DNA from: Hyphomicrobiales bacterium
GTDB taxonomy: Bacteria > Pseudomonadota > Alphaproteobacteria > Rhizobiales > WTKA01
Length of the DNA: 47,256 nucleotides
Direction: 5' to 3'
Assembly (NCBI GenBank): GCA_011524605.1
Contig: WTKA01000061.1
Span: 1-47,256, forward strand
The notes under the pieces were generated by a model that saw only the letters and a program-made list of their open reading frames with translations, was not told where the DNA came from and ran no database searches. Positions 18,491 to 27,110 of this stretch are shown piece after piece. Every line of letters starts with the position of its first letter. Positions within the stretch are counted from its first letter, which is position 1. Made by a program: the position numbers and the translations under genes.

Positions 18491-21400
18491 TTAACCTTCG
18501 GTGCGTAATTTTAATTCTTCAAGCAAAATACGATCAATTGATCCAGTGGCCTCTATTTCATAGGCTTTTTGGAAGGCTTGAACAGCTTTTACCGTGTTAG
18601 GCCCCAAAAATCCATCAGGCGTACCTGCTTCAAACCCTAACATATTGAGCATGGATTGCGCGCGCTTTACGGAGTGGCTGAAGCTATTGCTGGTTTGTAC
18701 TAAGACAGGGGGCTCACTAGTAGTATTGTTTGCAGAGACATTCCCTTTTTTCATCTCATTCAGCATTTGCTGCTGATAATCGTTGATAACCACACCATTG
18801 TCTTGGGTTAAAGAGGAGGTCGTTTGCTTTAAACGCATGTCAGATGTAGCCACATTGATTTTTGGCGGTAAATTCACACTTTGATTCTTTTCTTTTGGCT
18901 GCCAATTTTTTGCAAGTAAGCTAGCATTTTTTAAATCAAACGCAGACATTTTTGCTTCTAGATCTTTTCTTAATCTTTCAGCGTCTTTATCCCCTTTTAA
19001 TGCAGCATGGGAAAACCATTTATAGGCTAAAACATAGTTTTGAGGTATGCCAATTGCATCTCTATTCATGACAGCTAAATTAAATTGGCTGTCAATTAAG
19101 CCTAATTCAGCAGCTTTTATGAAAAGGCGATTGGCTTCAAGGAGATTTTTCTCCCCGCCTTTGCCAAGAAAATGAAGATAGCCAAGATCATGCATTGCAT
19201 TTACATGGCCTTGCTGTTCTGCAAGGCTATAGTAATCTCTTGCGCTTGCAGCGTCTTTTTCTACCCCTATGCCTTTTTCTAAATGCTCACCAACACGGTG
19301 TTGTGCAGTTGCATTGCCTAAGTCAGCAAGGCGCTGCATCCATTTAAACGCAGATTGTTGATCACCTTTTGCCTTGAATTTTTCCGCAACATAATAAAGC
19401 GCCCCTTGATCTTTGTCTTGGGCAAGTTTTTTAATGTTAGGGGCAATAAGATCATCTGAAATATCTTGTATATCAGTAAAGCTGACTTCTTCATCTTCTT
19501 GCTTGGAAATAAATTTATCTGCTTTTTTCTGTATTTTTATAATATCTGCTTCAGACCAGCTTTTTGATGAATCGGTTATAGAGCCAAGTAAGGATGGCTC
19601 AATTGCATCTTTACTATTGCCAACATCTAATGCAACAGTGTCAATATATTCAGCAGGCTCTGGCAAGTTTTGTGTTGTCTCACTTTCCTCATCCAGTGAT
19701 ATAGCGCGTGGTAGCTCTTGAGTGCCCATCATACTAGGCAGCGGAAAATTATAACTTTCATTCTTTAGATCTTGAGGTATTGACCCTGTATATAACATTG
19801 TTTCTTCATCAGTAGACAGTGCGATATTTTCATTTTCAGCGCTTTTATTTTGTTGGAAAAAGATAAAGCCAGCAGCTAGAGCAAGGGTGAATAGGGATAC
19901 GCCCATCAAGCTTTTTCTTGTATTTTTTTGCGCTTCTGCAGCAATTGTTGTTTTTAATGGTGCATTATCTTTATTAAGGTTTTGACGTGCTTTTGCAAGT
20001 AGAGCAGCATTACCTACTGCAATTTCACGGTTTGTATCAAGTGTTTGCTGGCTTTCAACAGGTTGAGGTGATTGTGTAAGGTGAGTTGGATTAAAGCCAA
20101 GGCCAGGTTCAATGGGGCGATGCTCTTCTTCTTGGCTTTCATCCCAGCTGATAGGTGCGTGTGAATCTCTTACTATTTTTTCGCCATGAGCTGCGGAGCT
20201 TACGGGGTTAATTGCTGCACTTGCTTCCACATAAATTTCTTCTTCGTCTGACTGCTCAATCATAAATTCTTGTGGTTGCCCAATATCAAAACTATTTATA
20301 TTTGTTTCGTTTGTTTCATATGGTTGATTTGGGAAAACCTTCTCCAATGGGTCTGTGAAAGAGGAAGGTTCTTCTTTTTGCTGTTGCTCCTGAATGATTG
20401 GTTGAATATCAACATTCTCTGATAATGTTATTGGCGGATTATTATTCAAGCTTTGAGGCTCGCTAGCAGCTATAATGCCATTATAATCTGCGCTGTGGGG
20501 CTTGGCTTCTCGGTTTGGATCTAGTGCTGGGGCTCGATCTGATGCACTAAAAGTCATTGGGGAGAGTTGAGCAACGCTGGCTAGATTAGGGTCATTAAGA
20601 AGCTCTGCAACATTAATCTCATTCATATATTGATTGTCATCATCAATAGGTAGGCCTGTTGTGCCAATACTATTAAAATCATGCTCTTCATCAGTGGATG
20701 GATAGCCCATTTGCATTGCTGCATCTTCAAAATGGCCAATCGTTTTCAGGTCAATATTTTCAGGCTTAAGCACTGTGTTGTAAAAATCATCACCTTCTAT
20801 TTTCACGCTATTTTCTTGTTCAATGTCAATTGTTGATTTTTTTTCACTCATAATTTCTTTGCCTAAAAGGTTCTGGCTACTTTGATGCTCATTTTTAGAG
20901 GGCGTACTATTGTTAACTTCTTCAAAATTGTCTGGTTGATCAGATTTTTCAGCTTCGCTAAAGATTGAATAGTCCTTATTTTTTATACTTGCTTGTTCAG
21001 CTTTTTCTTCATGCTTGCTTGTGTTGACCTCAGGCATTATTGAGGAAGATAAGGGGGCAACAGCCTTTTGCATGATTGGGTCTGGTTTATACTTAGTGGT
21101 TTGCAAATTGCCTTCGGCATTTTTCAGCTGTACTAATATATTTTGAACTTGGTCTGTTAGGTTTCCAAGCTTGTTTTCGATAAAATTTTGTGTGCTTTGA
21201 GCAACTTGCTTCGTTGATTCAACAGATTTATTCAGGTTAGAGATCGCCATATCTGTTTGGTCTTGTCGGGAATTAATCGAATCAAATGCTTCCTGCATAG
21301 AGTTGAGCTGATTTTCTATGTTTGAACTGGCAAACTGTGCGTTATCAATTTCAGGAAGCTGGGATTCTAATTCTACGGCATGGCTGCCATCAATATCTTC

Positions 21401-22477
21401 ACTAGTCCCTGTTCTTACATAGAGTTCTTCAAGCTTTTGCAAAGATGATTTAATTTCTTCGAGATTATCAGCTTCATTCCGATTAGGAGCCAGTTCAGAA
21501 ATAACTATTTTTATATCAGCTATATCATCGATTAACTGATGAATAACCTCTGAGTTTGTGGCGGCTTTATTATCACCTTCAGGCTGAGCTTCCTGCTCCT
21601 CCATTTTTTTTGTAAGCGATTCAACGACTAGGTTAAGGCTTTTGATATCACGACTATTAAACTCTGTTTTTGCTGTTTTAATATCTTCTGCTAATGCATT
21701 TAATGAATGCGTAATATCTCTTAAATATGAAGCTTCTTCTTGTAGAGGGCCACCAAGCGTTAGAATATCTGCGCGCAGTTGATTAATTTGCTCTTCTTGA
21801 TTTGGTTCTAATTTCCAATTTTTTTGGATATCATCTAGCCGCCCCCTGAATTCGACCATGGACTCAAGAGCTGGTCTTAATTCATTAGCTTTATGATCTA
21901 AGGATAGATAGACTTTTTCGAGTTTGTCGCTGGCCGCATCAAATAAATGAGCCGATTGCTCAACTGAATTTTCTATCGTACTAGACATGCGCATCAAGCG
22001 ATTTTCAAGGCGGCTTAGCCTGTCTTCAGGTTCATCTATAATATGGCCATAAATAACTTGGTCATCAATTTTTGTCAGACGGTTTTCAATTCTATTCAGC
22101 TGGTTATCAAGTTTATCTTCTTTAGGAATATTATCTATTTTGTCTTCGATAAGGCACATGCGCTTATCCATGAAGTTTTGATATAATTCTTCTACAGATG
22201 GCACGTTGCCAGTTGATCTATTTGGTGCATTATAGCTATTTATAGAGCTCTCAGCTTGCTTTTGAACTTGATTTTCATGTTCCAAAACGCTTAGGCGGTT
22301 TGCTAATACTGAAATTGCAGAGCGAGAATCATCTTTCATTTCTGTAAGCTGTGACCCTAGCCGCTCAATGGCAGATTTCATATTTTTTTGAGGCACAGTC
22401 TGATTGTTTCGAAGATTTTGATCTTTCGAATCATCTTTCTGTCCCGATGCTTTATTCTTAAGTGTATTCTCACTCAT
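18491..22477 (-). CDS. podJ: PodJ-like polar localisation protein with Sel1 repeats and peptidoglycan-binding domain
   Basis: A 1328-residue protein. Residues about 30-460 are charged heptad-rich sequence expected to form coiled coils. About 460-850 is acidic, Gln/Ser/Asn-rich and probably disordered. One transmembrane segment lies at about 855-875. Then come about four Sel1/TPR-like repeats (about 1020-1150; motifs GNATAQHRVGEHLEKGIGV, YKWFSHAALKGDKDA) and a C-terminal PG_binding_1 domain (about 1260-1325; LGFEAGTPDGFLG). This order matches PodJ, the polar organiser of Caulobacter and Hyphomicrobiales: cytoplasmic scaffold, membrane segment and periplasmic Sel1/peptidoglycan part. The gene symbol is an architecture-based call, since N-terminal coiled coils align poorly. 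It is monocistronic and convergent with ureG. Confidence 0.75.
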   Translation of the reverse strand: MSENTLKNKASGQKDDSKDQNLRNNQTVPQKNMKSAIERLGSQLTEMKDDSRSAISVLANRLSVLEHENQVQKQAESSINSYNAPNRSTGNVPSVEELYQNFMDKRMCLIEDKIDNIPKEDKLDNQLNRIENRLTKIDDQVIYGHIIDEPEDRLSRLENRLMRMSSTIENSVEQSAHLFDAASDKLEKVYLSLDHKANELRPALESMVEFRGRLDDIQKNWKLEPNQEEQINQLRADILTLGGPLQEEASYLRDITHSLNALAEDIKTAKTEFNSRDIKSLNLVVESLTKKMEEQEAQPEGDNKAATNSEVIHQLIDDIADIKIVISELAPNRNEADNLEEIKSSLQKLEELYVRTGTSEDIDGSHAVELESQLPEIDNAQFASSNIENQLNSMQEAFDSINSRQDQTDMAISNLNKSVESTKQVAQSTQNFIENKLGNLTDQVQNILVQLKNAEGNLQTTKYKPDPIMQKAVAPLSSSIMPEVNTSKHEEKAEQASIKNKDYSIFSEAEKSDQPDNFEEVNNSTPSKNEHQSSQNLLGKEIMSEKKSTIDIEQENSVKIEGDDFYNTVLKPENIDLKTIGHFEDAAMQMGYPSTDEEHDFNSIGTTGLPIDDDNQYMNEINVAELLNDPNLASVAQLSPMTFSASDRAPALDPNREAKPHSADYNGIIAASEPQSLNNNPPITLSENVDIQPIIQEQQQKEEPSSFTDPLEKVFPNQPYETNETNINSFDIGQPQEFMIEQSDEEEIYVEASAAINPVSSAAHGEKIVRDSHAPISWDESQEEEHRPIEPGLGFNPTHLTQSPQPVESQQTLDTNREIAVGNAALLAKARQNLNKDNAPLKTTIAAEAQKNTRKSLMGVSLFTLALAAGFIFFQQNKSAENENIALSTDEETMLYTGSIPQDLKNESYNFPLPSMMGTQELPRAISLDEESETTQNLPEPAEYIDTVALDVGNSKDAIEPSLLGSITDSSKSWSEADIIKIQKKADKFISKQEDEEVSFTDIQDISDDLIAPNIKKLAQDKDQGALYYVAEKFKAKGDQQSAFKWMQRLADLGNATAQHRVGEHLEKGIGVEKDAASARDYYSLAEQQGHVNAMHDLGYLHFLGKGGEKNLLEANRLFIKAAELGLIDSQFNLAVMNRDAIGIPQNYVLAYKWFSHAALKGDKDAERLRKDLEAKMSAFDLKNASLLAKNWQPKEKNQSVNLPPKINVATSDMRLKQTTSSLTQDNGVVINDYQQQMLNEMKKGNVSANNTTSEPPVLVQTSNSFSHSVKRAQSMLNMLGFEAGTPDGFLGPNTVKAVQAFQKAYEIEATGSIDRILLEELKLRTEG

Positions 22478-22811
22478 TGGCGTACAAATCCGCGTATAAA
22501 CTTCTTTAAATATGGCTTGGAACTAAATATCTGAGGATATGCACAAAGTAATGCATAGCTATTTATACCAAAATCATAAGTGATTATTAACCATGTGCGT
22601 AAATAACTCGTTAACATAATAAGTCTTATTACTTTGTTGTTTTTAGAGTTTGAAAACTGCTTTTTCGGATTTTTAATTTAGGGTATCGACAAAAGCTGTG
22701 AATTAGACTATAGAGTCGCGATAATCTGTTTTATAGTCCTTTTGTCGACGCTGATTAACAGCATTAGCGCGATACAGGGATTTTTTTATTAGCAAGCAAA
22801 GTGGTGTAACT
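22478..22811. promoter_or_regulatory. Divergent promoter region of podJ-like gene and rplS
   Basis: A 334-nt spacer with both promoters. TAAA-N7-TTAAC (22600-22615) differs at one base from the CtrA consensus TTAA-N7-TTAAC and lies about 125 nt before the podJ-like start. A single GAGTC (22713-22717), a CcrM methylation site, lies in the loop of the rplS leader hairpin. No gene is seen. Confidence 0.45.
22686..22748 (+). promoter_or_regulatory. Structured leader upstream of rplS
   Basis: TCGACAAAAG (22686-22695) pairs with 22739-22748 and GACTATA (22706-22712) pairs with 22732-22738. The 3' side is one continuous 17-nt arm, and the 5' side carries a 10-nt bulge. It ends 63 nt before the rplS start. 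It could be an autoregulatory ribosomal-protein leader or a paired-operator site. Confidence 0.5.
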
Positions 22812-23213
22812 ATGAACCTGCTACAAGAATTAGAGCAAGAGCATCTTGCTGAACTCGAAGCAAAGCGTACAATTCCAGAATTCCAGCCTGGTGATACTTT
22901 ACGCGTGAATGTTAAAGTAACTGAAGGAACACGTACACGTGTTCAGGCTTATGAAGGTGTTTGTATCGCTCGTTCTGGCGGCGGCATTCATGAGAGCTTC
23001 ACTGTACGTAAGATTTCTTACGGCGAAGGTGTTGAGCGTGTATTCCCTGTTCATTCACCAAATATTGATTCTATTGATGTTGTGCGTCGTGGTAAAGTAA
23101 GAAGAGCAAAGCTTTACTATCTTCGTGGCCTTAGAGGAAAAGCTGCGCGTATTCCTGAGCGTAAAGACTGGATGCGTCAAAAGGCGAAAGAAGCTGCAAA
23201 AGCGGCTAAATAA
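22812..23213 (+). CDS. rplS: 50S ribosomal protein L19
   Basis: A 133-residue L19 located at the 30S-50S interface. Diagnostic segments are [48 protein letters not shown] and [18 protein letters not shown]. The Lys/Ala-rich C-terminal tail (AKEAAKAAK) is a usual alphaproteobacterial extension. It stands alone with its own leader and terminator, not attached to rpsP-rimM-trmD. Confidence 0.97.
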   Translation: MNLLQELEQEHLAELEAKRTIPEFQPGDTLRVNVKVTEGTRTRVQAYEGVCIARSGGGIHESFTVRKISYGEGVERVFPVHSPNIDSIDVVRRGKVRRAKLYYLRGLRGKAARIPERKDWMRQKAKEAAKAAK

Positions 23214-23239
23214 GCTTTTCCCTTATTATATATTCTTGA

Positions 23240-23272
23240 AACCCATCTTGTTATAAGGTGGGTTTTATCTTT
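23240..23272 (+). terminator. Terminator after rplS
   Basis: AACCCATCTT (23240-23249) pairs with AAGGTGGGTT (23255-23264), including one U-G pair, with a 5-nt loop and a following TTATCTTTTT tail. Confidence 0.85.
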
Positions 23273-23384
23273 TTATAGATAAGATTAGCCTGTAACAATT
23301 AAATTACCTCTGTTTTGTTTAAAATGTTAATCTTTCTAAGCTAATTATAAAACCGCAAACTTTGCAGAAATAATGGAGCTCCAA

Positions 23385-24041
23385 ATGAGATTTTTTATTG
23401 ATACAGCTGAGATTTCAGAAATTGAAGCTCTACTTCCTTCGGGTCTTGTCGATGGTGTAACGACAAATCCTTCTTTGATTGCTAAATCAGGACAAAAAAT
23501 CACAGATGTAATCGCTGAGATTTGTAAAATTGTTGAGGGTCCAGTGAGTGCAGAAGTAACGGCAACACAGGCAGATAAAATGGTTGAAGAAGGGCGCTAT
23601 CTAGCAGAGATTGCAGATAATGTTGCGATTAAACTACCTCTTACCTATGATGGTCTTGTTGCATGTAACACGCTTAGTCAAGAAGGTCATATGATCAACG
23701 TAACATTATGTTTTTCGGCAAATCAGGCTTTGCTTGCAGCAAAAGCAGGGGCAACTTTCATTTCACCATTCATCGGTCGTTTAGATGACATTAATATTGA
23801 TGGCATGGAATTAATCGAAGAGATTAGGGATATTTATGATAATTATCCTGATCTAGATACTGAAATATTAGCGGCCTCTATTCGTAGTGCAAATCATGTT
23901 AAGCAGTCTGCATTAGCTGGTGCTGATGTTGCAACTATTCCGCCAAAGGTAGTTAAAGATCTTGTAAAGCATCCTTTAACAGATAAAGGCCTTGAGATTT
24001 TCCTTGCGGATTGGGCAAAGACCAACCAGTCAATTCTTTAA
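23385..24041 (+). CDS. fsa: Fructose-6-phosphate aldolase / transaldolase-like protein
   Basis: A 218-residue protein of the small transaldolase (TalC/FSA) family. It has FFIDTAEI at the start, [13 protein letters not shown], the Schiff-base lysine Lys83 in [37 protein letters not shown] and [10 protein letters not shown]. The enzyme works in the non-oxidative pentose phosphate route or cleaves fructose-6-phosphate, which cannot be told apart by eye. Start moved from track ATG 23373, because that ATG overlaps the GGAG ribosome-binding site. The ATG at 23385 has 7-nt spacing and gives the normal family N-terminus. xerC follows after 10 nt. Confidence 0.92.
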   Translation: MRFFIDTAEISEIEALLPSGLVDGVTTNPSLIAKSGQKITDVIAEICKIVEGPVSAEVTATQADKMVEEGRYLAEIADNVAIKLPLTYDGLVACNTLSQEGHMINVTLCFSANQALLAAKAGATFISPFIGRLDDINIDGMELIEEIRDIYDNYPDLDTEILAASIRSANHVKQSALAGADVATIPPKVVKDLVKHPLTDKGLEIFLADWAKTNQSIL

Positions 24042-24051
24042 TGGTTTTTGA

Positions 24052-25023
24052 ATGGTTAAAGATTTTGAGACATATAATTTAACCAACCAATACGACATAT
24101 TGCCAATGGCTTTAGGTCTTAAAGCGCATTGGCAGCAATGGCTCTATAATCTTCAATCAGAGCGGCAACTTTCCATAAAAACCTTGGAGGCTTACCAAAG
24201 TGATAGCCTCCAATATTTTTGCTTTCAACGTGATTATCTTGGAAAAATAATAGATATTGAGGATGTAATAGCGCTCAAGCCCAGAGATGTGCGCGCCTAT
24301 CTCTCTTATCTAAGAGAAAAAGGACTTGCTGTACGTTCTGTTAACAGAAAGCTATCTTGCTGCCGTTCTTTCTTTCGTTTTTTATCAAAACAAGGGTTAG
24401 CTGATGCTGGCGCTTGGGAGGCGATAAAAGGCCCTAAGCGGGCCGCACCCCTTCCCAAGGCTATCGACCATGGCGAGGCGAAAACAATTTCACTAGGCCT
24501 TGAAGCTGAACAAAATAATGTTGATTGGGTAGAATTAAGAGACAGAGCCGTTCTATCTTTGCTCTATGGCTGCGGCTTGCGAATATCTGAAGCATTATCT
24601 TTAACACTGTCTGTTATTACACCTGAAAGTGATCAATTGCGGATAGTGGGTAAGGGCAAAAAAATGCGTATTGTGCCGTTGTTGCCTGTCGTAAGAGACG
24701 GTATTTTTGCCTATATAGCCTCCTGCCCTTGGCCGCTTGACCCGCAGGGCGCTTTATTCCTTGGTGAAAAAGGCAGCGCTTTAAGCCCGCGAATCATCCA
24801 GCGAAAAATGCAATTTCTACGCGGTGCATTAGGCTTGGAAGAACATTCAACTCCACACGCGTTAAGGCATTCTTTTGCTTCTCATTTGCTCGCAAATGGC
24901 ATTGATTTGCGGGTATTACAAGATTTACTAGGTCATGAAAGCTTATCTACAACACAAATCTACACAAAAGTTGATAATGAGCGTCTCATGAAAGCTTATG
25001 AAAAAGCGCATCCTCGCTCTTAA
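24052..25023 (+). CDS. xerC: Site-specific tyrosine recombinase XerC
   Basis: A 323-residue tyrosine recombinase with a SAM-like N-terminal domain (about 25-115; SIKTLEAYQSDSLQYF) and a full catalytic set: Arg177 (GCGLRISE), Lys201/203 (GKGKKMR), His269-x-x-Arg272 (PHALRHSFASH), His295 (LLGHESL) and Tyr304 (TQIYTKV). It resolves chromosome dimers at dif with XerD. XerC rather than XerD is preferred because of its place next to fsa, from remembered Hyphomicrobiales order. It is not a phage integrase: no att sites or phage genes are near. Confidence 0.87.
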   Translation: MVKDFETYNLTNQYDILPMALGLKAHWQQWLYNLQSERQLSIKTLEAYQSDSLQYFCFQRDYLGKIIDIEDVIALKPRDVRAYLSYLREKGLAVRSVNRKLSCCRSFFRFLSKQGLADAGAWEAIKGPKRAAPLPKAIDHGEAKTISLGLEAEQNNVDWVELRDRAVLSLLYGCGLRISEALSLTLSVITPESDQLRIVGKGKKMRIVPLLPVVRDGIFAYIASCPWPLDPQGALFLGEKGSALSPRIIQRKMQFLRGALGLEEHSTPHALRHSFASHLLANGIDLRVLQDLLGHESLSTTQIYTKVDNERLMKAYEKAHPRS

Positions 25024-25129
25024 CTCTTTTTCGGGTAATTTTGTCACATTGGGGTGACTTACTTAGCCTTTTCTCGTAGAGTATACATATTATATATATG
25101 CTAAACTATCTTATAAAAGGAATAGGCTT

Positions 25130-26146
25130 GTGGGCGTTGTAATCTCATTAGATAGAGCTCAAAAAGCGGCACCAAATTTAAAAGCACTTTTAAATACGGT
25201 CAGCAGTGAAATGCAGCAAGTAGATGATATATTAGTAAAACGTGTATCATCGCAAGTGCCCCTCATTCCTGAAATTTCACAACAACTCATTCAGTCCGGT
25301 GGGAAGAGGCTGAGGCCAATTCTAACATTAGCTGCCGCAGATATGTGCGATTATACAGGCAATGAGCATGTTAAATTAGCAGCTGCAGTTGAGTTGATGC
25401 ATACAGCAACATTGTTACATGATGATGTTGTTGATGAAAGTGATATGCGGCGCGGAATCCCCACTGCTCGGAATTTGCATGGCAATCAGGCAAGCGTACT
25501 TGTTGGAGATTATATGCTTGGTCAAGCCTTTAAAATGATGGTGGAAACCGGAAGCCTTGAAGCGCTGAGTGTGTTATCTCATGCAGCGTCTGTTATTGCT
25601 GAGGGTGAAGTTTTACAGCTTGAAGCTGCTCATAATGTTGCTACTTCAGAAGATGACTATATGCAGGTCATTAGATCAAAAACAGCTGCTTTATTTTCTG
25701 CTGCTGCAGAGGTCGGCGCTATTATTGCAGATAAATCAGATGCCCATCGTGCTGCCCTACGCAGCTATGGGACAAATTTAGGCATTGCTTTTCAGTTAAT
25801 TGATGATGCTTTAGATTATTCTGGCGCTCAAGCAAGTTTAGGTAAAAATATTGGTGATGACTTCCGTGAAGGTAAAATAACCTTGCCTGTCATCTTATGT
25901 TATCGCCGCGGTAATGATGAAGAGCGTGCTTTTTGGCAGCGAACTTTAGGTGAGCAAGATTATCGCGAACATGACCTTGATCATGCTTTAGAGCTTATTT
26001 TGCATTATAATACGCTTGAAGGTTGTTTTGAACGGGCGCGCCACCATGTTAGCATTGCTAAAGATGCATTAGGTCTTTTCTCTCAATCTCAGATGAGGTC
26101 TGCTTTAGAAGATGCAGCTGATTTTGCAGTAAACCGTAAATTTTGA
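25130..26146 (+). CDS. ispB: Polyprenyl diphosphate synthase (octaprenyl/decaprenyl type)
   Basis: A 338-residue trans-prenyltransferase making the isoprenoid tail of ubiquinone. It has GGKRLRP, first Asp-rich motif LLHDDVVDESDMRRG (Asp98-Asp102), GDYMLGQAF, EGEVLQL and second motif LIDDALDYSG (Asp225-Asp229). The start is GTG with AAAAGGA upstream. Chain length cannot be read from sequence alone; decaprenyl is common in alphaproteobacteria. Its promoter zone (25024-25129) is very AT-rich with alternating TA. Confidence 0.92.
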   Translation: MGVVISLDRAQKAAPNLKALLNTVSSEMQQVDDILVKRVSSQVPLIPEISQQLIQSGGKRLRPILTLAAADMCDYTGNEHVKLAAAVELMHTATLLHDDVVDESDMRRGIPTARNLHGNQASVLVGDYMLGQAFKMMVETGSLEALSVLSHAASVIAEGEVLQLEAAHNVATSEDDYMQVIRSKTAALFSAAAEVGAIIADKSDAHRAALRSYGTNLGIAFQLIDDALDYSGAQASLGKNIGDDFREGKITLPVILCYRRGNDEERAFWQRTLGEQDYREHDLDHALELILHYNTLEGCFERARHHVSIAKDALGLFSQSQMRSALEDAADFAVNRKF

Positions 26147-26231
26147 TCTTTTTAATTTTATATTGAAGAAAATTTGTGGATTTCGGTTACTCTATCTAGC
26201 GCTGTATGAAATAGTTACAGGTCAAAATAAG

Positions 26232-26264
26232 AAAAAACCCGCTTTTAACGAGCGGGTTTTTTTA
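26232..26264. terminator. Bidirectional terminator between ispB and DUF937 gene
   Basis: AAAAAACCCGCT (26232-26243) and AGCGGGTTTTTT (26251-26262) form a 12-bp stem with a 7-nt loop. A/T runs on both sides let it serve both convergent genes. Confidence 0.93.
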
Positions 26265-26284
26265 TTCAAGGTTTGATGATAAAA

Positions 26285-26977
26285 TTAATAGCGACCATTT
26301 TTCATAAATTCAGCAAAAATATCTGCCATTGGGTTTTGTACTGAATTTTGCTGCGTGCTCTTATCTTCAAAACCTGAGTTAAATAAATTACCGAAAATAT
26401 CTAATCCTGATTGAGGGGAGGTCTTTTTTGCTTGAGATCCGCCCATAAGATTGCCAAACATATTTTCTGCCATTTGACTAAATATATTGCCGCTAGATGA
26501 GGTGCTGCCACCAAAACTATTGCCTAATACCATGCCAATCATGTCATTTATCCCGCCGCTACTTGATTGTTTAGACAGGCCACCCATTAACATTGAGGCA
26601 ATAAGCGGGAGCATTTGTTTGATAATGGTTTCACCAACACCAGACATGCTTGCTGCCTGTTGAGCAATTTGACGGCTCATGTCTTTACTACGGAATAAGT
26701 GGCCTAAAATCCCATTACCATCCTCAGTCATGCTGGCCTGAGATAGGTTGCTGACATTTTCAAAATAATTAAGGTGATCACCAGTTGATAAAGCTGAAAG
26801 AAAGCTGTTTAAGCTTTGTGGATCATTACTATTTTTTTCAAAGCCTTGAGAAAATGCAGGCAGAACCGCCTCTATTGAGGCACGGGTTTGTTCTTCAGTT
26901 AATTGAAATAATTGTGCTAAGTTTTGGATGCCTTGGCCATTTTGTGCTTGGGAAAGCAGGTCAAATAAATTATTCAT
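26285..26977 (-). CDS. DUF937 family protein
   Basis: A 230-residue protein that fits the DUF937 family. The N-terminus has LFDLLSQAQNGQGIQNLAQLFQLTEEQ, with an LPAFSQGFEKN stretch. In the middle is a Gly-rich segment GETIIKQMLPLIASMLMGGLSKQ typical of the family. The C-terminal 90 residues are Gly/Ser/Asn-rich low complexity with repeated short FGNL or SQM motifs. No signal peptide or clear catalytic motif is seen. Function unknown. TTAGGA precedes the ATG. A perfect CTTATATATATAAG palindrome (27009-27022) lies in its upstream region. Confidence 0.75.
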   Translation of the reverse strand: MNNLFDLLSQAQNGQGIQNLAQLFQLTEEQTRASIEAVLPAFSQGFEKNSNDPQSLNSFLSALSTGDHLNYFENVSNLSQASMTEDGNGILGHLFRSKDMSRQIAQQAASMSGVGETIIKQMLPLIASMLMGGLSKQSSSGGINDMIGMVLGNSFGGSTSSSGNIFSQMAENMFGNLMGGSQAKKTSPQSGLDIFGNLFNSGFEDKSTQQNSVQNPMADIFAEFMKNGRY

Positions 26978-27110
26978 GATAAAATCCTAAAGTAACTGAT
27001 GGGCGTAGCTTATATATATAAGATTGATAATTATTTTACACTTTGAAAAACTTGAATAAGTATATGTGAAAAAAATTATCAAAATAGTATATTCTAATTA
27101 CACGCTTAGA

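Noticed and set aside
22686-22748. Inverted repeat considered as a dif site because xerC is close
   Set aside because: Arms are much too far apart for dif, which has 11-bp arms and a 6-bp centre; sequence does not match.
24052-25023. Tyrosine recombinase considered as a phage or island integrase
   Set aside because: Housekeeping XerC-like sequence next to fsa, no tRNA, att repeats or phage genes nearby.
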